DNA from: Paracentrotus lividus
Lineage: Eukaryota > Echinodermata > Echinoidea > Camarodonta > Echinidae
Length of the DNA: 64,000 nucleotides
Direction: 5' to 3'
NCBI GenBank assembly: GCA_940671915.1
Contig: CALNVZ010000649.1
Coordinates: 7,567,911-7,631,910, forward strand
Shown here: positions 1-30,617 of the stretch, piece after piece
Layout: each line of letters begins with the position of its first letter
How positions within the stretch are numbered: the first letter of the stretch is position 1
Position numbers and translations under genes: made by a program
The notes under the pieces: model-generated
The model's database searches: none
Told to the model about the DNA's origin: nothing
What the model saw: the letters and a program-made list of their open reading frames with translations, nothing else

Positions 1-1414
1 TTTGTATAAAAGTGATCGGTCCTACATAAATTATATTGGGATAAACAACAAAGGAACTACTTACGGTTCCCTCTAGCAAGCTGTTATGGTCGCTTCCATG
101 TTGTACACATTCGGTAAGATGAATTCTAACTAATTTTCATCTTCAAAAGTCATTTTTTTTGCTCTTTTTCGCCGACTTTGGACATAATGTTTATTTCAGG
201 TTATTCGGCACAATTCTGCAGTCTCCAATGGATTCAATCAAGATTTGAAATAGTTTTGGATTTTTTAAAACAGAGTTTTGGCGAGACCACGTATGCCCAA
301 GAGGAAATTTTAACCTCCAAAATGGACCTTCCGAGATGGGTTTTCATGTTTTGAGCAAATTAGCTGGATGTCTCGTGCGTGTTGCTATGCGGTTTGTGTG
401 TTGATGACACGGCCGTTGCTACAACACACGTTCTTAATTAATTAAGCGGATTATTAGTCTCGTCAAATCTAGACACGGTTTGGTGTTAATAATATTAAAT
501 AGTGTTGTTAGGCATAGATTAAAATTTTAAATATAAAAATGGAAAACTTTTGTAAGTTAAGGCTCGGGCAGGGCGGTGTGTGAGTGTTTTTTTTTTTTTT
601 TTTTTTTTTTTTTTGGGGGGGGTGGGATTATTTCTTCCCTTAAAAAAATATAGAATAAATTGAATGAAAAAAATAATTATGTTCCTCTTTTGAAGTAATA
701 AAAGGTGGATGCTCCTTCTATTTTTTTTTTTTTTTTGGGGGGGGCGGGCGGGTTAATTTGCATTTGTCTTTTATTAAATGACATTTTAAAAAATCGTTAA
801 TTAAAAATAAAAAATTTTACTTAGAATACCAAGATGTTATACCGTTTTCTCTCTCTCTCTCTCTCTCTCTCCCTCAGCTGGTATTACTCTACCAAGATCT
901 ACTGCCAAGCCAACTTGAATGAAGCTACAAACCCTGTCAGATGTGGATCCCTGCCAGCCCCCCCCCCCCCGAAAAAAAAAATCCATTCCCCCCCCTTATG
1001 AAATCCTGGACCGACCACGTACTTCCTGCTCCTCCTCCGTCTCTCTTTCTTTTCACATCACTTTTACACACATCTCTTTCTCACCCCCCCCCCCCCCGAA
1101 TCACTGAATCACTTTCCAAACTTTCTCTCCCTCTTCTTTCCCCATCCTTGACAACAAATAGTTTAGGATGTAAAGGAAATATATATATATATATATATAT
1201 ATAAATATATATAGACCTCTCTCTCTCTCTTCTCTATATATATATATAATATATATATATATATAATATATATAATATATTATATAATATATAATATATA
1301 TATATATATAATATATAATATATATATATATATATATAATATATTATAGAGAGAGAGAGAGAGAGAGAGAGGTATATTAAAAAAAAAATTATATATATAT
1401 TTATATATATATAA

Positions 1415-1457
<43 letters not shown>

Positions 1458-1959
1458 CCTCTTTTTTCTTTTTCTTTTTTTAAATTTTTTCGCCAAGATT
1501 TTCTTGACCTGGCCGGCCATGGTGGTTTGGGTCTTCAGTCTTGCCTCAAACAGTCACCTGCAGGGGTGGTAGAGGGAGGGAAGAGAGAGAGAAAGAGAGG
1601 GCGAGGGGGGGGGAAGAAAGAAAATATAACAGGTTTATACAAGATTTGTTTGTTGTTTTTTCTCTCTATATCAACAACAAATATCAATACCTTCCAGACT
1701 TCATTCAAAGAAGAATGGAACAAATTATTATTTTCATCTATTTTTATTTTTTATATCATTTTTTTAAAAACTAAAATAGATTTATGAAATTAAAATTTAA
1801 ATCCTGTGCACCTTCACAAAAAAAAAAATGCAATCCAGCTTATTTCCAGTTTACATACTTACAACCGCATAGAACTAAGACTCACTAAGCACTTTGGACA
1901 CTGCAAGGGGGAAAGAAGAAAAAAATAAATATTAGTTAAATGAACACCATAATGTAGTT
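1..1959. repeat. Upstream low-complexity DNA
   Basis: No gene is supported here. The stretch holds poly(T) then poly(G) runs (about 588-623 and 721-748), CT runs (848-872), poly(C) runs (958-970, 1084-1097), a long AT dinucleotide tract (1181-1437) interrupted by GA/CT runs, and a GA-rich tract (1570-1625). Short open frames here follow the simple repeats and have no coding character. Confidence 0.8.
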
Positions 1960-2420
1960 TGGTTTCCGCGAACGCGACGCAGACGCGCCGCCAGCCGGGC
2001 GATGGGCTGCACTCGGCGCAAGATCACAGAGCTTCCCGATATGCAAGACTAGAGCATCTCGGCGCTGCAAGCAGTGAAGCAGGATGATTGGTGTTGTGAA
2101 ACAAAAGGACAGGCAAGGTTTGAATTCATTATTTTTTTTGAAATGTGTTATTTTTATTTATTTTTTTTTCAGTATTATTTTCGGATGATTTGAATAATAA
2201 ATATTGCACTTGTCTTGTCTCGTCTCGGGTTCCTTTCTAATCTACCGCGAGCCAACAAACACAACGCGAACAGCGCGACACCTACTCGCCCCCCGCCCGC
2301 CCGGCGCTCCCCCGCCGCGTTTCAGCCACTGCCGCGCTGCACTCTCTTCGCTTGCACTGTGATGAGAGTCTGCAGCGAAGGCTAAGTCTCTAATGCACTA
2401 CACGCGCGCAATTAACGGCT
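1960..2420. promoter_or_regulatory. GC-rich, CpG-bearing candidate promoter region upstream of KAP3
   Basis: A local rise in GC and CpG (for example 1965-2000 and 2240-2345) stands out against AT-rich surroundings and lies about 0.9-1.3 kb before the first visible KAP3 exon. This would suit a promoter or 5' UTR exon, but I found no start codon with the expected short KAP3 N terminus, so the link is an inference. Confidence 0.3.
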
Positions 2421-19789
<17,369 letters not shown>

Positions 19790-21780
19790 TATATGTGGAC
19801 TCTATAGCCATAATAATTGGACAAATTACTGAAAAATAGGTTTTCCAATGGGTGTACCAATATGGCTGCCTGTGGATTATCAACATGGCTCACATTTGGT
19901 GCACCAGCAGGTCCACATAGTTTTTTACAGATTGTGGAAATTCCTCTGCTGTAGTGATCTATCATGATCTACTAGGCTGGGATAATTGGAAATAAATGAG
20001 AATAGCGATGGCAGGGTTCCCACAGTCATGGAAAATCCTGGAAAATTTGTTGTCATGGAAAGTCAGGGAAAAGTCAGGGAATTTGGAAAATTTGTGAAAA
20101 GTCATGGAAAAGTTATGGAATTCTATTTTCAAATTTGTCAGGGAACCCTGGGATGGCTGTGAGGGGAGGTGGAGGCCATCATAATGTGTCTGATTTTGGA
20201 AACCGTGCCAAAAAGGAAGTCATGGAAAGCAGCAATTTAGTCATGGAAAAGTCATGGAATTCTGTTTTCAAATTTCTGTGGGAACCCTGCGATGGGTGTA
20301 CCAACATGGCTGCTCAGTCTTTTCTGTATACCAAGTTCGTGACACGTATGCCTATGTGATTAAAATCTACTGTAAGCATTGGAATTGCACCCGACTATCT
20401 GACAATCTACTACTAATAGGTGTTCCAACATGGCTGCTGTATAACAAAAAAAAAACAACAGTATTCTCCTGAATACTGGTTTATGACACATCTGTTTATC
20501 TTCGCTGGGCTGTAAAAACCTTGTATCTCAAAAATATCAAATGCTCAGGAGAGCGGAAAAACATGGCAGCCTATGCATTTTAACGTATGAGTATTGAGAC
20601 CCTTGAGATTAACCAAATAAAATGATTTTCACCAAAATTTGAGAAACAAGGTTTTAATAGCCCAGCAACATTTTGTAATGTGATTAAAATCTACTATGAC
20701 AAGCTGCTACTAAGGGATTTCCAGTATAGCTGCCTCTGGGTTAATTACAAGGCTTCTAATGGGTCGATGTACTGTTCTCCTGAAATTGACTGTAATGATT
20801 AATATCTGGCGTGACCCCATACCGTGACCATCACTCTCACATACAGAGAACTTTATCATGTACTGAGACCTAAGATGCATTATTAAAATACCCTTCTTAT
20901 TCTCTATAGATCACATACAGAGTAATATATTCCGAGACCTGTCTGCAGTGATATACTGTACTCGTGGAAATATTCGTGGTACATAAATTTTCACAGATTT
21001 CGTGCGAAGATCGGCAGGTGCGAATTAAGATACCCGCTAATATATGGGCATGCTTTCTTATGCATGTATTGGGAGGGTTCAGTTGCATGCTTACGAACAT
21101 GCAGCGCAATTTTCAAGAACCTGTGAACATGCTTTGATGTTACTCAGCATGAAAAATTAACTGTATGAAAATAACAGCAAACAGTAGTCTGTATCTATTG
21201 CTCATGAGCTTATTAAATCCAGGCATATTCAAGAAAGTATTCAATATTTTATGATAAATTTATTATTCTTAATTGGTACTGAGATTTAGACATGAACATG
21301 TTACATATATTTGCCATTAACTGTACTTCTTTTTTATCTGAACTCATTAAAATGTCACACTGAGGGGACAAATTAAGTATGAGAAGGGGGAGGGGAAAGC
21401 TGCATTTCTTTTTAGAGAAATATAACAACTATGTTTAGTTTCTACCGTGCTATGTTCACTGAATTGATTTCAAACAAAGTATTTAGTTTTGATAGGCTTC
21501 ATCCAGTACTAGAAAATAATTTAAAGAAATTACTTTAAAGGTCAGCTGATTTGGGGCAAAGTAAATAGGATCGGGTAATTTATGGCTTAGTAAATTTAAT
21601 ATAAAATTTAAATTGAATGTACTTATTACCAGCTGATTTATGGCATAGTAAATTTAATGTACTTAGTACTTGATATTCTATTTATAAAGTGAAGTATGTA
21701 CATATTTTGTGTGAATTTGTATATTTATATCTATTAGAATGTTGTGTGTTGCAATAAATGTACAGAATGATGAGATGTAT
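19790..21780 (+). other. KAP3 3' UTR and downstream flank
   Basis: The region after the stop codon holds AATAAA signals at 19991-19996 and 21753-21758. Either could end the transcript; the second lies after a long AT-rich stretch. A run of GTCATGGAAA and AAAGTCAGGGAA motifs (20020-20300) is a local low-order repeat. No further exon is supported. Confidence 0.5.
20020..20300. repeat. GTCATGGAAA-type repeat in the KAP3 3' UTR
   Basis: Imperfect repeats of TCATGGAAA, AAGTCAGGGAA and AAGTCATGGAATTCT appear in two blocks (20022-20150 and 20215-20295), each bounded by GGGAACCCTG or GGGTTCCCAC. The GGGTTCCCAC/GGGAACCCTG ends are inverted relative to each other, as in a small foldback element. Confidence 0.6.
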
Positions 21781-21958
21781 ATGTTTACATCGTACCTGTT
21801 ATTTTAAAACTTATATCAATCATGAAGATTATGGAGATTTGTACATGTGGATAATTGAATGCATTGAAAGTTAAGATGTTGATTTTGACTAAGGTAATGA
21901 TAATGATGTTGCTTGTGAACGTGATGGTGGTGGTTATGATAATGATTATGGGATGATG

Positions 21959-22592
21959 TTAAAGGACTCCTCTAGACTGGAGTTTGTATGTTTACAAAAA
22001 TAAAGTCAAATTTATAAAGCACAACACTGAAAATTTCATCAAAATCGGATGAGAATTATAGCAAAGTTATGAATTTATTAGGTTTTGCAAATTTTATAGG
22101 AAACAGTTCTTGGCATAACCATGATAACCTCATGCATATTCAAATGAGCAAACTGATGATGTCACTGTCCCCCTACTTCCTTTGTATTTTATTGTATGAA
22201 ATACCAATTATCCAGATGTTCTGCCCCAATGAAATAAAAACAGCAATAACTCCTTGTGGAATGTTCAAGGTCACAAGTGCTTGTACTTATTTAAGTATGA
22301 GGGATAGAAATTTTTTATATGCAATGTATGAAAAAATGTGATAAATAGGATCTCATATAATATAATACACAAGAAGTAGTGGGACTGTGACATCATCAGT
22401 TTGCTCATTTGAATATGCATGAGGTTATCATGGTTATGCCAAGAAGTGTTTCCTATAGGAATGTCAAAACCTAAGAAATTCATAACTTTGCTATTTCTCA
22501 TCCAATTTTGATGAAATTTTCAGTGTTATGCTTTTTAAATTTTACTTTACTTTTCAAAACATTTCAATTTCAGCGTGGAGTCCTCCTTTAAA
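21959..22592. mobile_element. Foldback element, family A, copy 1
   Basis: Left end TTAAAGGACTCCTCTAGACTGGAG; right end, inverted, TTAAAGGAGGACTCCACGCTG. Inside, TTTCATCAAAATCGGATGAG and AAAGTTATGAATTT on the left are mirrored by AAATTCATAACTTTGC and CATCCAATTTTGATGAAATT on the right, and AAATGAGCAAACTGATGATG is mirrored by CATCATCAGTTTGCTCATTT. The whole unit is a large imperfect palindrome without protein-coding capacity. Confidence 0.85.
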
Positions 22593-23604
22593 GGAGGAGT
22601 CCGGGCTGAAATGAAAAAGTTTTGTGAAGTTAAGTAAAATTCATCAAGCACAACACAGAAAATTTCATCAAAATCGGATGAAAAATAACAAAGTTATGCA
22701 TTTTTTAGGTATTGACTTTTTTTGGTAAAACAGTTCTTGGCAATTGTCTCATTTGAATATTTGAATATTTATGAGCAAACTGATGATGTCACAGTCCCCC
22801 TACTTCTTGTGTATTTTATTATATGAAATCCTATTTTTCTCATTTTTTCATATATTGCGTATACAGAAAATCTGTCCCTCATACTGAAATAAGTAAAAGC
22901 ACTTGTGACCTTGAACATTCCACAAGGATTAATCCCTGTTTTTATGTCCTTGGGGCAGAAAATCTTGATAATTGGTATTTCATACAATAAAATACAAATA
23001 AAGTAGGGGGACTGAGACATCATGGCCCGAATTCACAAAGGTGGTTTCTGCCAAACCCACGGATCCGTGGATTATGTAGATTTTGTGTAATAAATACGCT
23101 TAATTTTAGCGCGTACTGTGAGAAAGGTCCAATATGAATGCGCGATTTTGTCACATAGCTCTAAATTTACGCTTGTCGCTATGGTTTTGCTGCTGTTTAT
23201 TCAAATTAATTTAAATAAACCGTTGACTCAACAGTGGACTCATTAATTCAAAACCGTGGGCTCATTATGTCAACACCATAGCAACTGGCGTATATCTCGT
23301 GCAAAATGACAAAATCGCGCATTCATATTGGACCTTTTTCAATGTACGCGCTACAATTAAGCGTAATTATTACATGAATATTCACAAGTCCGCGGATCCG
23401 TGGGTTTGGCAGAAACCACCTTTGTGAATTCAGGCCCATCAGTTTGCCAATTTGAAGAACTATTTCCTAAAAAATTCAAAACCTAAGAAAATTCATAACT
23501 TTGCTATTTCTTATCTGATTTTGATGAAATTTTCAGTGTAGTGCTTTTTCGATTTTACTTTATTTTTCTAATAATGCAAACTCCAGCCCGGATGAGTCCT
23601 TTAA
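22588..23604. mobile_element. Foldback element, family A, copy 2, interrupted by another element
   Basis: It shares the terminal TTAAAGGAGGAGTCCGGGCTG and inner ATCAAAATCGGATGAAAAAT motifs with the neighbouring copy and ends at 23604 with CCCGGATGAGTCCTTTAA. The two copies touch through one shared TTTAAAGGAGG. The right arm is split by the palindromic insert at 23024-23437; CATCA...GTTTGCC resumes after it. Confidence 0.83.
23024..23437. mobile_element. Nested palindromic MITE with GGCCTGAATTCACAAAG ends
   Basis: The left end, GGCCCGAATTCACAAAGGTG, is mirrored by the right end CACCTTTGTGAATTCAGGCC, continuing through GGTTTCTGCCAAACCCACGGATCC. The centre is also palindromic (GGTCCAATATGAATGCGCGA against TCGCGCATTCATATTGGACC). 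It interrupts the target CATCATCAGTTTG, leaving AT or a very short duplication at the edges. Confidence 0.85.
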
Positions 23605-25455
23605 TGATGATGTCATAATGATGTTGATGAGGATAATGATGCTGATGATGATGATGATGATGACGACAATGAGGTGTGGAGGATGACGAGGTGGTGGTGA
23701 TGATGGTGAAGATGATGATGAAAATTGAGATGATAGTGATGGTGGTGGTGTCAGGTGATGATGATAATAGTGGTGGTGACGATAAGCAGGGGGGAAGGGG
23801 GGGGGGGGGGGGGGGGGGGGTAGGGATGTGCACCTTTTTCTTTGTGGGAGGAGGCTGCCTTGCCCCTCCCCCACCATTACGCCTCGGAAGTGTAGCTAGG
23901 TGAGATGCGTAAAGATGTCTGGAAAAAGCACGCAATTGCCACAGTGGGGATTTTCCTTAATGAAAGTCACTACACACTACAAAAATATCACTTGCAAGTG
24001 CTGGGTGCGAGGTCAGATTTTCTCATAGTTGAACATAGCCAATATCCACGGAAATCGCAGATATGGTTCTCCACTTTCAGCCAGCAGACCAAGCCTGACT
24101 GATAAAGTTTTGTCGGTTGCCGCGGCGATGGGACAATATCCGCGCGCAGGTATCGTCCGCGTGGCACGATCTCCGACTTGGACAGAGTCCGCGGGTAACA
24201 CTGTATACGGCGACGGGAAAAATCAGGTGACTTCGCACGCACTTCGCATTCAGATTTGTTGACAGCACTGATCTGGGAGTCCTCCTGTCTTTCTTTACTT
24301 AGCTTCGTTGAAATACTATACGAGTAAGTCCTGTTTGCAGATTAATTAACATGAATATGATGAGCTAACGTTTGTTAGATTGATGGTGGATGATTAATTT
24401 TTATTCCGACTGTAGTGTAGACTAGACCTAACGTTAGAATCTATGCAATTTGTAATAATATTTTAGAAGTCCCATGCATTATTTTTTGTGTGGGTCTAAG
24501 TTAGTTTTAATTTAGTCTGAATCTGATGACTGACGAGTGATTTATACACTCAAATTTGTGTAGAACTTTTGATCACCAATTAACTATACACGCCGAAGGC
24601 GACTGGGCTGTACTTTAACCACCCCTATTTACAGCGTAACTTTCAGTAGGGAGACCGCACAGAAATATTATTTCTGGATTGACTTAGACTTACGTTTCAT
24701 GCCTGTATTCATTGGAAAGAGAAATTTTCACTCATACCATCTGCCAAATTTCTTGGTGTAATTCAATTTCATTGCAAAGTTATAAGCAAACCAAAACTGA
24801 CATTTTTAGCCAAATATCACTCAAAACCTTGTCAAATATGGTCATCCGCGGTACGCGTATTTCCAGACTTTATTTTATCCACGCTCAGCTGGAGGGGAGG
24901 AGTTTTGGAAGCGTTGCAAAATTACGTCAGCGCGCAATGTCTTTACACGCGCCACGCAACGCACAGCTCATGAATATGCCCAGCAGACCAAGAGTCACGA
25001 TACGCACCCGTACGCGTGCATTTCTAGGTCTATAGAGAGAATGAGAAAGGAAAAAAAGAGAAGGAGCTTGACACGGCACGATCGCGAGTCTAGACAAAAC
25101 AATGTTTTGATGGCTTTGTGTGAAACTGCAATGTGTGGTGTTGTTGTGCTATGTCTGCACAGGATCGGAAGCTCTTCATACATTTTGAAACACATGCTTT
25201 CATGTTTGTGTTTCAGCATGGAGCTGAGCCAGCTGTTCAGTGTAATGTACATCTGCACATGTGCCGTGTGTTGCATGTGGGTGGCATGGAATTTTTCTTT
25301 CGGTGGTTTATGTGTGTGTGAGTGTGATTGGAGATTCCCAGGGATTCCCTGATAATATCTGTGTAGACAGTCACGTTGTGTAATGCGAATGTTTTCTTAT
25401 ATATTTTTTTATCATTATTATAGGAGGTATTTTGCGGATCATGGATGCGGATCCA

Positions 25456-25489
<34 letters not shown>

Positions 25490-27849
25490 GGATATTCCCC
25501 TATTTTCAGGGGTTTTGGTTTTAAAGCTTGTCAGGAAATGTTCAACTTCTTTTTTTCCCTCTTTTTTCTTCTTCTTTCTTCTTTTATTGTTTCCCTCCTC
25601 TTTTTTTATCTTTCTGTTTTTTATACTCTCTCTTCTTTTTTTTTCCTTTTCCTTTTCTTGTTGTTCCTACTTGTTTGTTTTTTTGTTTTTTTGGGGAGGG
25701 GGATAATAGATTATGCATTGGAGCGCAGCACATTGCGCTCAGACTATACTAGAGTTCGATGGGGGGTGGCTATTTCCATGCCTCTGTCTGTAGAAATTTA
25801 ATTTTACCTTGAAGGACATTGTCATGAATTTATTTGCATCTCTTTTTAAATTTAGTTTAAAGTTCAATTTCAGCTCAATTGTATTATCAATTTACAAACA
25901 TGAACTTTACCTCTGATTCTTTTTCTTGCTCTCATACAACCCCCTTTCTCTTACCTCCTCTGTCCGCTCATTCCCCAATCTCTCTTCGATCGGAGGGGGG
26001 GGGGGGGGGGAGAGGAGGAGAGATCATGTAGAAGCAAGGGTGGATGAGAGACGGTGATACCCTTCCCCCCCCCCCCCCTACAACTCTCTGCGAAACAGCC
26101 ACAGACTCAAATTTGACATTTTGAGTCAATCCAAACTTCGCTTCTTTAGACCTTGGAGGAAAGTTTTACCCTACATTATAACATGGACATGATGGTTATA
26201 ATATGCACTATATGCAATTTGCGAATTACAAATGTCTGTGCATGCAGACCACCCCGCATGGTCCTGTTTTTTTTTGTTTTTCTTCCCCTGTCGGAAGATG
26301 AAAAGAAAAGAGTCAAATCACATTCCATGCCAGGGTTCAAAAGGTCAAATTCTGTCGGTTAAATCACACCATGGCGATACCAACTCGGAGATATGTTACA
26401 TTTAGATATATTTAGACCTGTTTATTTTGAATTAGGCACCTGATGAATGCCAGTTTTTCTTCTCTATATAGAATTCTGGGAATATATTTCAGATTGAATG
26501 TGCTATCCCAACAATATGGGGAAAAAATCGTCTGTACATATTTTCTTTTTCAACATTCTGAATCTCTACCCCCATCTCTCTCTCTCTCTCTTCTCATCTC
26601 CCTCAGTCTTCTTCTTCTCCTTCTTCTCTCTCTCTCTCCCTCTTTCTTTCTCTCCCTCTCCATCTCTCTCTCTCTTCTACCCTTTCCGTCTTTCTCCGAT
26701 CTTTCTCTCTGTGCTTGTGCTTTTCATACCCACTCGATCATAGAATATACTAGTATCTGGTAATCTGTGTCTGAATATATTCAGATCAGAATATCCGATG
26801 GAGCGTTTCATGATTTAACTTCTCCCATTAAATTCCAAGAATCTCACAACATTAAAGTCCATGAAACGATCTCCAGGTATTTGCCGACTTAATGTTTACA
26901 AAATAAAGTCAATATGCTACTGATGGGGGAATGACAAAAAATAACAACTTCTGCTGGAATTTTCCAGGATCCGGAGTTATGCATACAAAATGAAATATCA
27001 GGATATTTGGGCTATGAACATGCACACCTCCCCCCCCCCTTCGTCTCTTCTCTATCTTTTTCTCCCCTGCCAGCACCCTCCTCTCTTCTCTCCACTTTGC
27101 GTTGTGTAAGCATTCAATACACTCACGATCACGTACATACACACACACACACACACAGTAAGGATTACATGAAAATGCCATAGCAGCACACCCAGCAACA
27201 CCCGCGTCTCGCGCCAGATATAGGCACATGATATTTAGCGCGGATCTGTGTGACGTCAGTGAGACGGCGCGTTTAAGTTCTGGCGTCATCAAGTTAACCA
27301 CGCCTTTTTTTCGCTCAATTGGAAAGGGTGTTTGAAGCTCAATCCGCCATGTGATCTTAAGAGAAGCGAAAAAATGATGTCATAATCGGATTCAGCATGA
27401 TCGAAGTTATAAACAAGGAAACCGGCACATTCCATACTATCATCGTTCTCTCGCTATCGCGGGTTGTATGCTAATAATCATTGTATCATTTTGCTTTTTA
27501 AATCGGCGAAGTGCCGTATTGATAGGAATAATGAGCAAATTATTAGCTTTAATTTGGTATATATTTCATGGCTATACGACATGAAGATCACATGGCGAAA
27601 GGGCTTCAAAGTGGAATTTGCTCCAAATCTGTGACCATTTTTGAGGATGAATGCGGCGCATAGGAATTGCGTGTGGATGGGTTCGCGCGAAGAAATCCAT
27701 GTTCGGACGGTAAGAGAGGGTACATTTTTATTCGCTTCAAAAACAGTTTTATCATCATGATTTATTATTCTTTCACATTGATGAGCTTGAGAATATAGTT
27801 GAATGGTGATAGTGTAAAGTTATTTTGTTGTTCATAGAATATTTTTATC
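23605..27849. other. Intergenic low-complexity region
   Basis: No gene is supported. Contents: GAT/GGT microsatellite (23605-23780), poly(G) at 23791-23820 and 25458-25488, CT-rich tracts (26570-26710), T-rich tracts (25540-25690), CA repeat (27137-27157), and GC-richer patches at 24100-24250 and 24900-25010. Open frames here follow simple repeats. A palindromic TGACGTCA (CRE/bZIP site) is at 27251-27258. Confidence 0.65.
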
Positions 27850-28639
27850 AATGAGGGCAATGTAATGAGAGGCATGCCGTTTGTTGTTGAGTGCTTTTCT
27901 GAAGCTTGGCGCGGCGTGTGGCTGAGGCGGAATGTTAATGGGCCTGCGTGGTCTCAGTGATGATGAGCGCAAAATGAATTTATACTAATCATTTAATCAA
28001 TCTAATGTTAAAATATCTATATTTTAAACATCTATGATGTTTCACGCGTAACAACGACTAAAAATGAAAGTATATAAGAGTTTTTGACTTACCAAAATGA
28101 ATTTTCCGTTGGTCTGTTTTCTTCTAAAATTTCGGTGCCATCGCTGCCATCTTTCAATGACGTCATTCGATTCATGACCTCGTCCTATTCTGTGCGAAGA
28201 ATTAATTGAACAGCGCATGCACGAGACGTGAGTTGGAGCAGTCGACGTTCCACTTCCGATGACCTAACCTTGCAACTAAATTAGAAATTACGTGGTGGAT
28301 GTCTCTGTTTTCCAGTATTTTTTCATCATATTTAGTTTATTACTTCAAGTGAAATATTGCAGATATCACCAATTCGAGGAAGAGACCTTCACAGTCTGGA
28401 TTCAATGCGAGTATGAATTATCTGACCCCGAAATTTGTGATAATTTTTTTTTTTCTCTAGAAAAAAAAAACTTCGCTAGAAACGCGTACTGACTCGTCAG
28501 TTCCCGTCGCTTAGCGACGGGGGCTGTCGGTTTAATCACCAATTTACTCTTTTCTTTTTCAGAGTGTAGAAATAGTGAGAATGATCAAGATTTTTACTTT
28601 TTATGGTAGTTGAGTTATTATTTCCCAATGACAATGTAT

Positions 28640-28850
28640 GACCCTAGTGCAAAAGCCAAATGTTGCTCTTTGCCACTTACACTTATGCATGGTCAATTCA
28701 TAATTGACCTTGCACTGGGAAGTACCATACTGCAGCAGTTTACATCCAATGGAAAGTCCAATGCAAAAAGTGTCTTGAGCAGCTCCTGCCAGTCAAGGTG
28801 CATATCCAAAAAGGGTCTAAAAATTCTACTAAACAAAATTAAAAATATCT
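28640..28850 (+). repeat. Dispersed repeat, copy upstream of the copper transporter
   Basis: TATGCATGGTCAATTCATAA...TTGACCTTGCACTGGGAAGT...GTCTAAAAATTCTACTAAAC also occurs at 33195-33390 (the duplicated segment) and inverted at 50745-50935 in the CDK9 intron. The class is unknown. Confidence 0.72.
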
Positions 28851-29617
28851 AATGGAAGAATTATATTGCAATGAGACTATAGATTATCTTAATTTATTTT
28901 GAGGAAGGTTTAAACTGGTTTCGCTAATTATATTTGAGAAGTTTCCTCAGCAACCAGAGGGTGACAGACAGCCATTTTTTTCAGTAATGGGGGGTGCGAT
29001 GTCCGACACTTAACAAAAATTAAGCCTGGTTTTTCGTCTAAGGATTAAGCCAGAAATGTATGTTGAATACTTCTTATCACCATCAATATTTGTTCTCCAC
29101 AATATTTCTGACATTTTGTGCTGAAAAACTTCAAAGATATTGATTTAAAACCCTTTCAAATGGCTGGTTAAAATTGAGTGTCCGGACATCCAACCTGTCC
29201 GGACATACACAACAACTGGTATACTGACTGATGTTGGTTTGCAGCTATATGTGTGCTCTTTGCAGACTTTGGAGAGAAAAGCTTGAAAAAGGTAATAGAT
29301 CTAGAGGTCTACAGTAAATTCATTGTTCTGCATTGCATTGAGCTCAATGCAAAGGGTCACAATTTATGCATTGACATTTGTAAGCTAGCATGTGGGACTG
29401 CAATCTCTGAATGGGGGTACCTACCATAGACCAGATCTACATTTTCTTCTTCAATCAGGTCTTTTTAATTCTTGTAAGTTGTAAACAGAATATGATTATT
29501 TACAAGAGAATGTTGTACGTTAGATCTTTAAACATATTTGATGTGACATGCAGGAGCCGCTACCAAGTGTCACTCACAAATAAAATTTAATTAGATTAGA
29601 TCTATTAGATTAGTGGG

Positions 29618-29835
29618 TAACACAAAGACTTACGATTGATTAAAAGTTACGATTGATTTTTCTCGGTAGCCTCATTTGAAAACCAGTACAGTCATGGATA
29701 GGATTTGGATATGATTAAGAGAAGGGTTAGGGCTAGGGTTAGGATTAAGATCATCAACTTGGAGCATCCTGTCCATGATGAGGCTACCGAGAAAAATCAA
29801 TCGTAACTTTTAATCAATCGTAAGTCTTTGTGTTA
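29618..29835. mobile_element. Foldback element with internal telomere-like repeat (family T), copy 1
   Basis: Outer arms TAACACAAAGACTTACGATT and its inverse enclose CTCGGTAGCCTCAT and its inverse; the loop holds GGGTTAGGGCTAGGGTTAGG. It has no coding capacity. It is the same element as 34178-34403 (within the duplicated segment) and related to 61861-62075. Confidence 0.82.
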
Positions 29836-29947
29836 CAACCCACAGATCTACTATGCTTTCAATGTAGACTAATATTATTTCCCCCTTTTCTTGTGACTTA
29901 CAGGTTTTCAAGATTTTGGTTTCAATGTGGAAGCTTAAATAAATACC

Positions 29948-30039
29948 CAAGATGGAGGCGGAATGGCGATGTATTTCTTTTTCAAGTCAACATGCTTAAA
30001 GATATCCTTTTTAAAGGATGGGATGTCACAACTAAGTGG
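29948..30039 (+). pseudogene. Frameshifted duplicate of SLC31A2-like exon 1 (likely assembly error copy)
   Basis: This corresponds to the intact exon at 34522-34612. Missing single bases (GGAGGCGG for GGAGGGCGG, CTTAAAGATAT for CTTAAAGGATAT, AAGTGGG for AAGTGGGG) break the frame three times. The flanking acceptor TGACTTACAG and donor GTAATT are still present. If the 4.5 kb duplication is artificial, this is only a poor reading of the same exon; if it is real, it is a decayed exon copy. Confidence 0.75.
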
Positions 30040-30465
30040 GTAATTATCAAATTCTCCTTTTAACTTTCCTACTTTTCTTTTTCTCTATAGAGGTCTATTC
30101 TCTCTCTCTCTTTCTATCCATGTCGTGGCAACTCCCTAATCATAGATTATAGCTTTATTAACTATTGATTGTGTTCTGAAAACAGACAAATCCAGGTATA
30201 CTTCATATTTCTTGTAATATAGACCAGTCTTGTTATTTATTTTTTTTTTTCTTTTTTTTTCTTTTTTTAGATATGTTGTAAATTCTTAGACTTGAAGTTA
30301 GTCAATGAATGTAGATACGTAAACTTTCGTATACATAACTTGCACATGTATGTACATGTACATGTACCATGATAAGAAAAAATACCCCCTTCTGCATTTG
30401 TTCTTTTAAATATTTGAATGTGTCATCAGATATACATGTATAGCTAATTATATAGTGCATGATCT

Positions 30466-30617
30466 ACCATGCAACATACTAGATTATGTGCACGACAAAT
30501 ACTAAATTATCCCGAGGGCACATTTATTTCACGAGGCCGTAGGCCGAGTTGAAACAGATGTGCACGAGGATAATTTAGTATTTGGAGTTCACATAGTTAG
30601 TAATGTTGCATTAATAG
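30466..30617. repeat. Imperfect palindrome
   Basis: GATTATGTGCACGACAAATA and CTAAATTATCC on the left pair with GGATAATTTAGTATTTG and the downstream inverse on the right, around a GAGGCCGTAGGCCGAG centre. A second copy is at 35027-35180 in the duplicated segment. Confidence 0.7.

Noticed and set aside
23555-23935. Pro/Ser/His-rich open frames (about 105-126 codons)
   Set aside because: They are produced by GAT/GGT simple repeats and a poly(G) run; no splice or start context.
26909-27301. 130-codon minus-strand open frame
   Set aside because: It crosses a CA repeat and a poly(C/G) run and has no recognisable domain or splice sites; likely chance.
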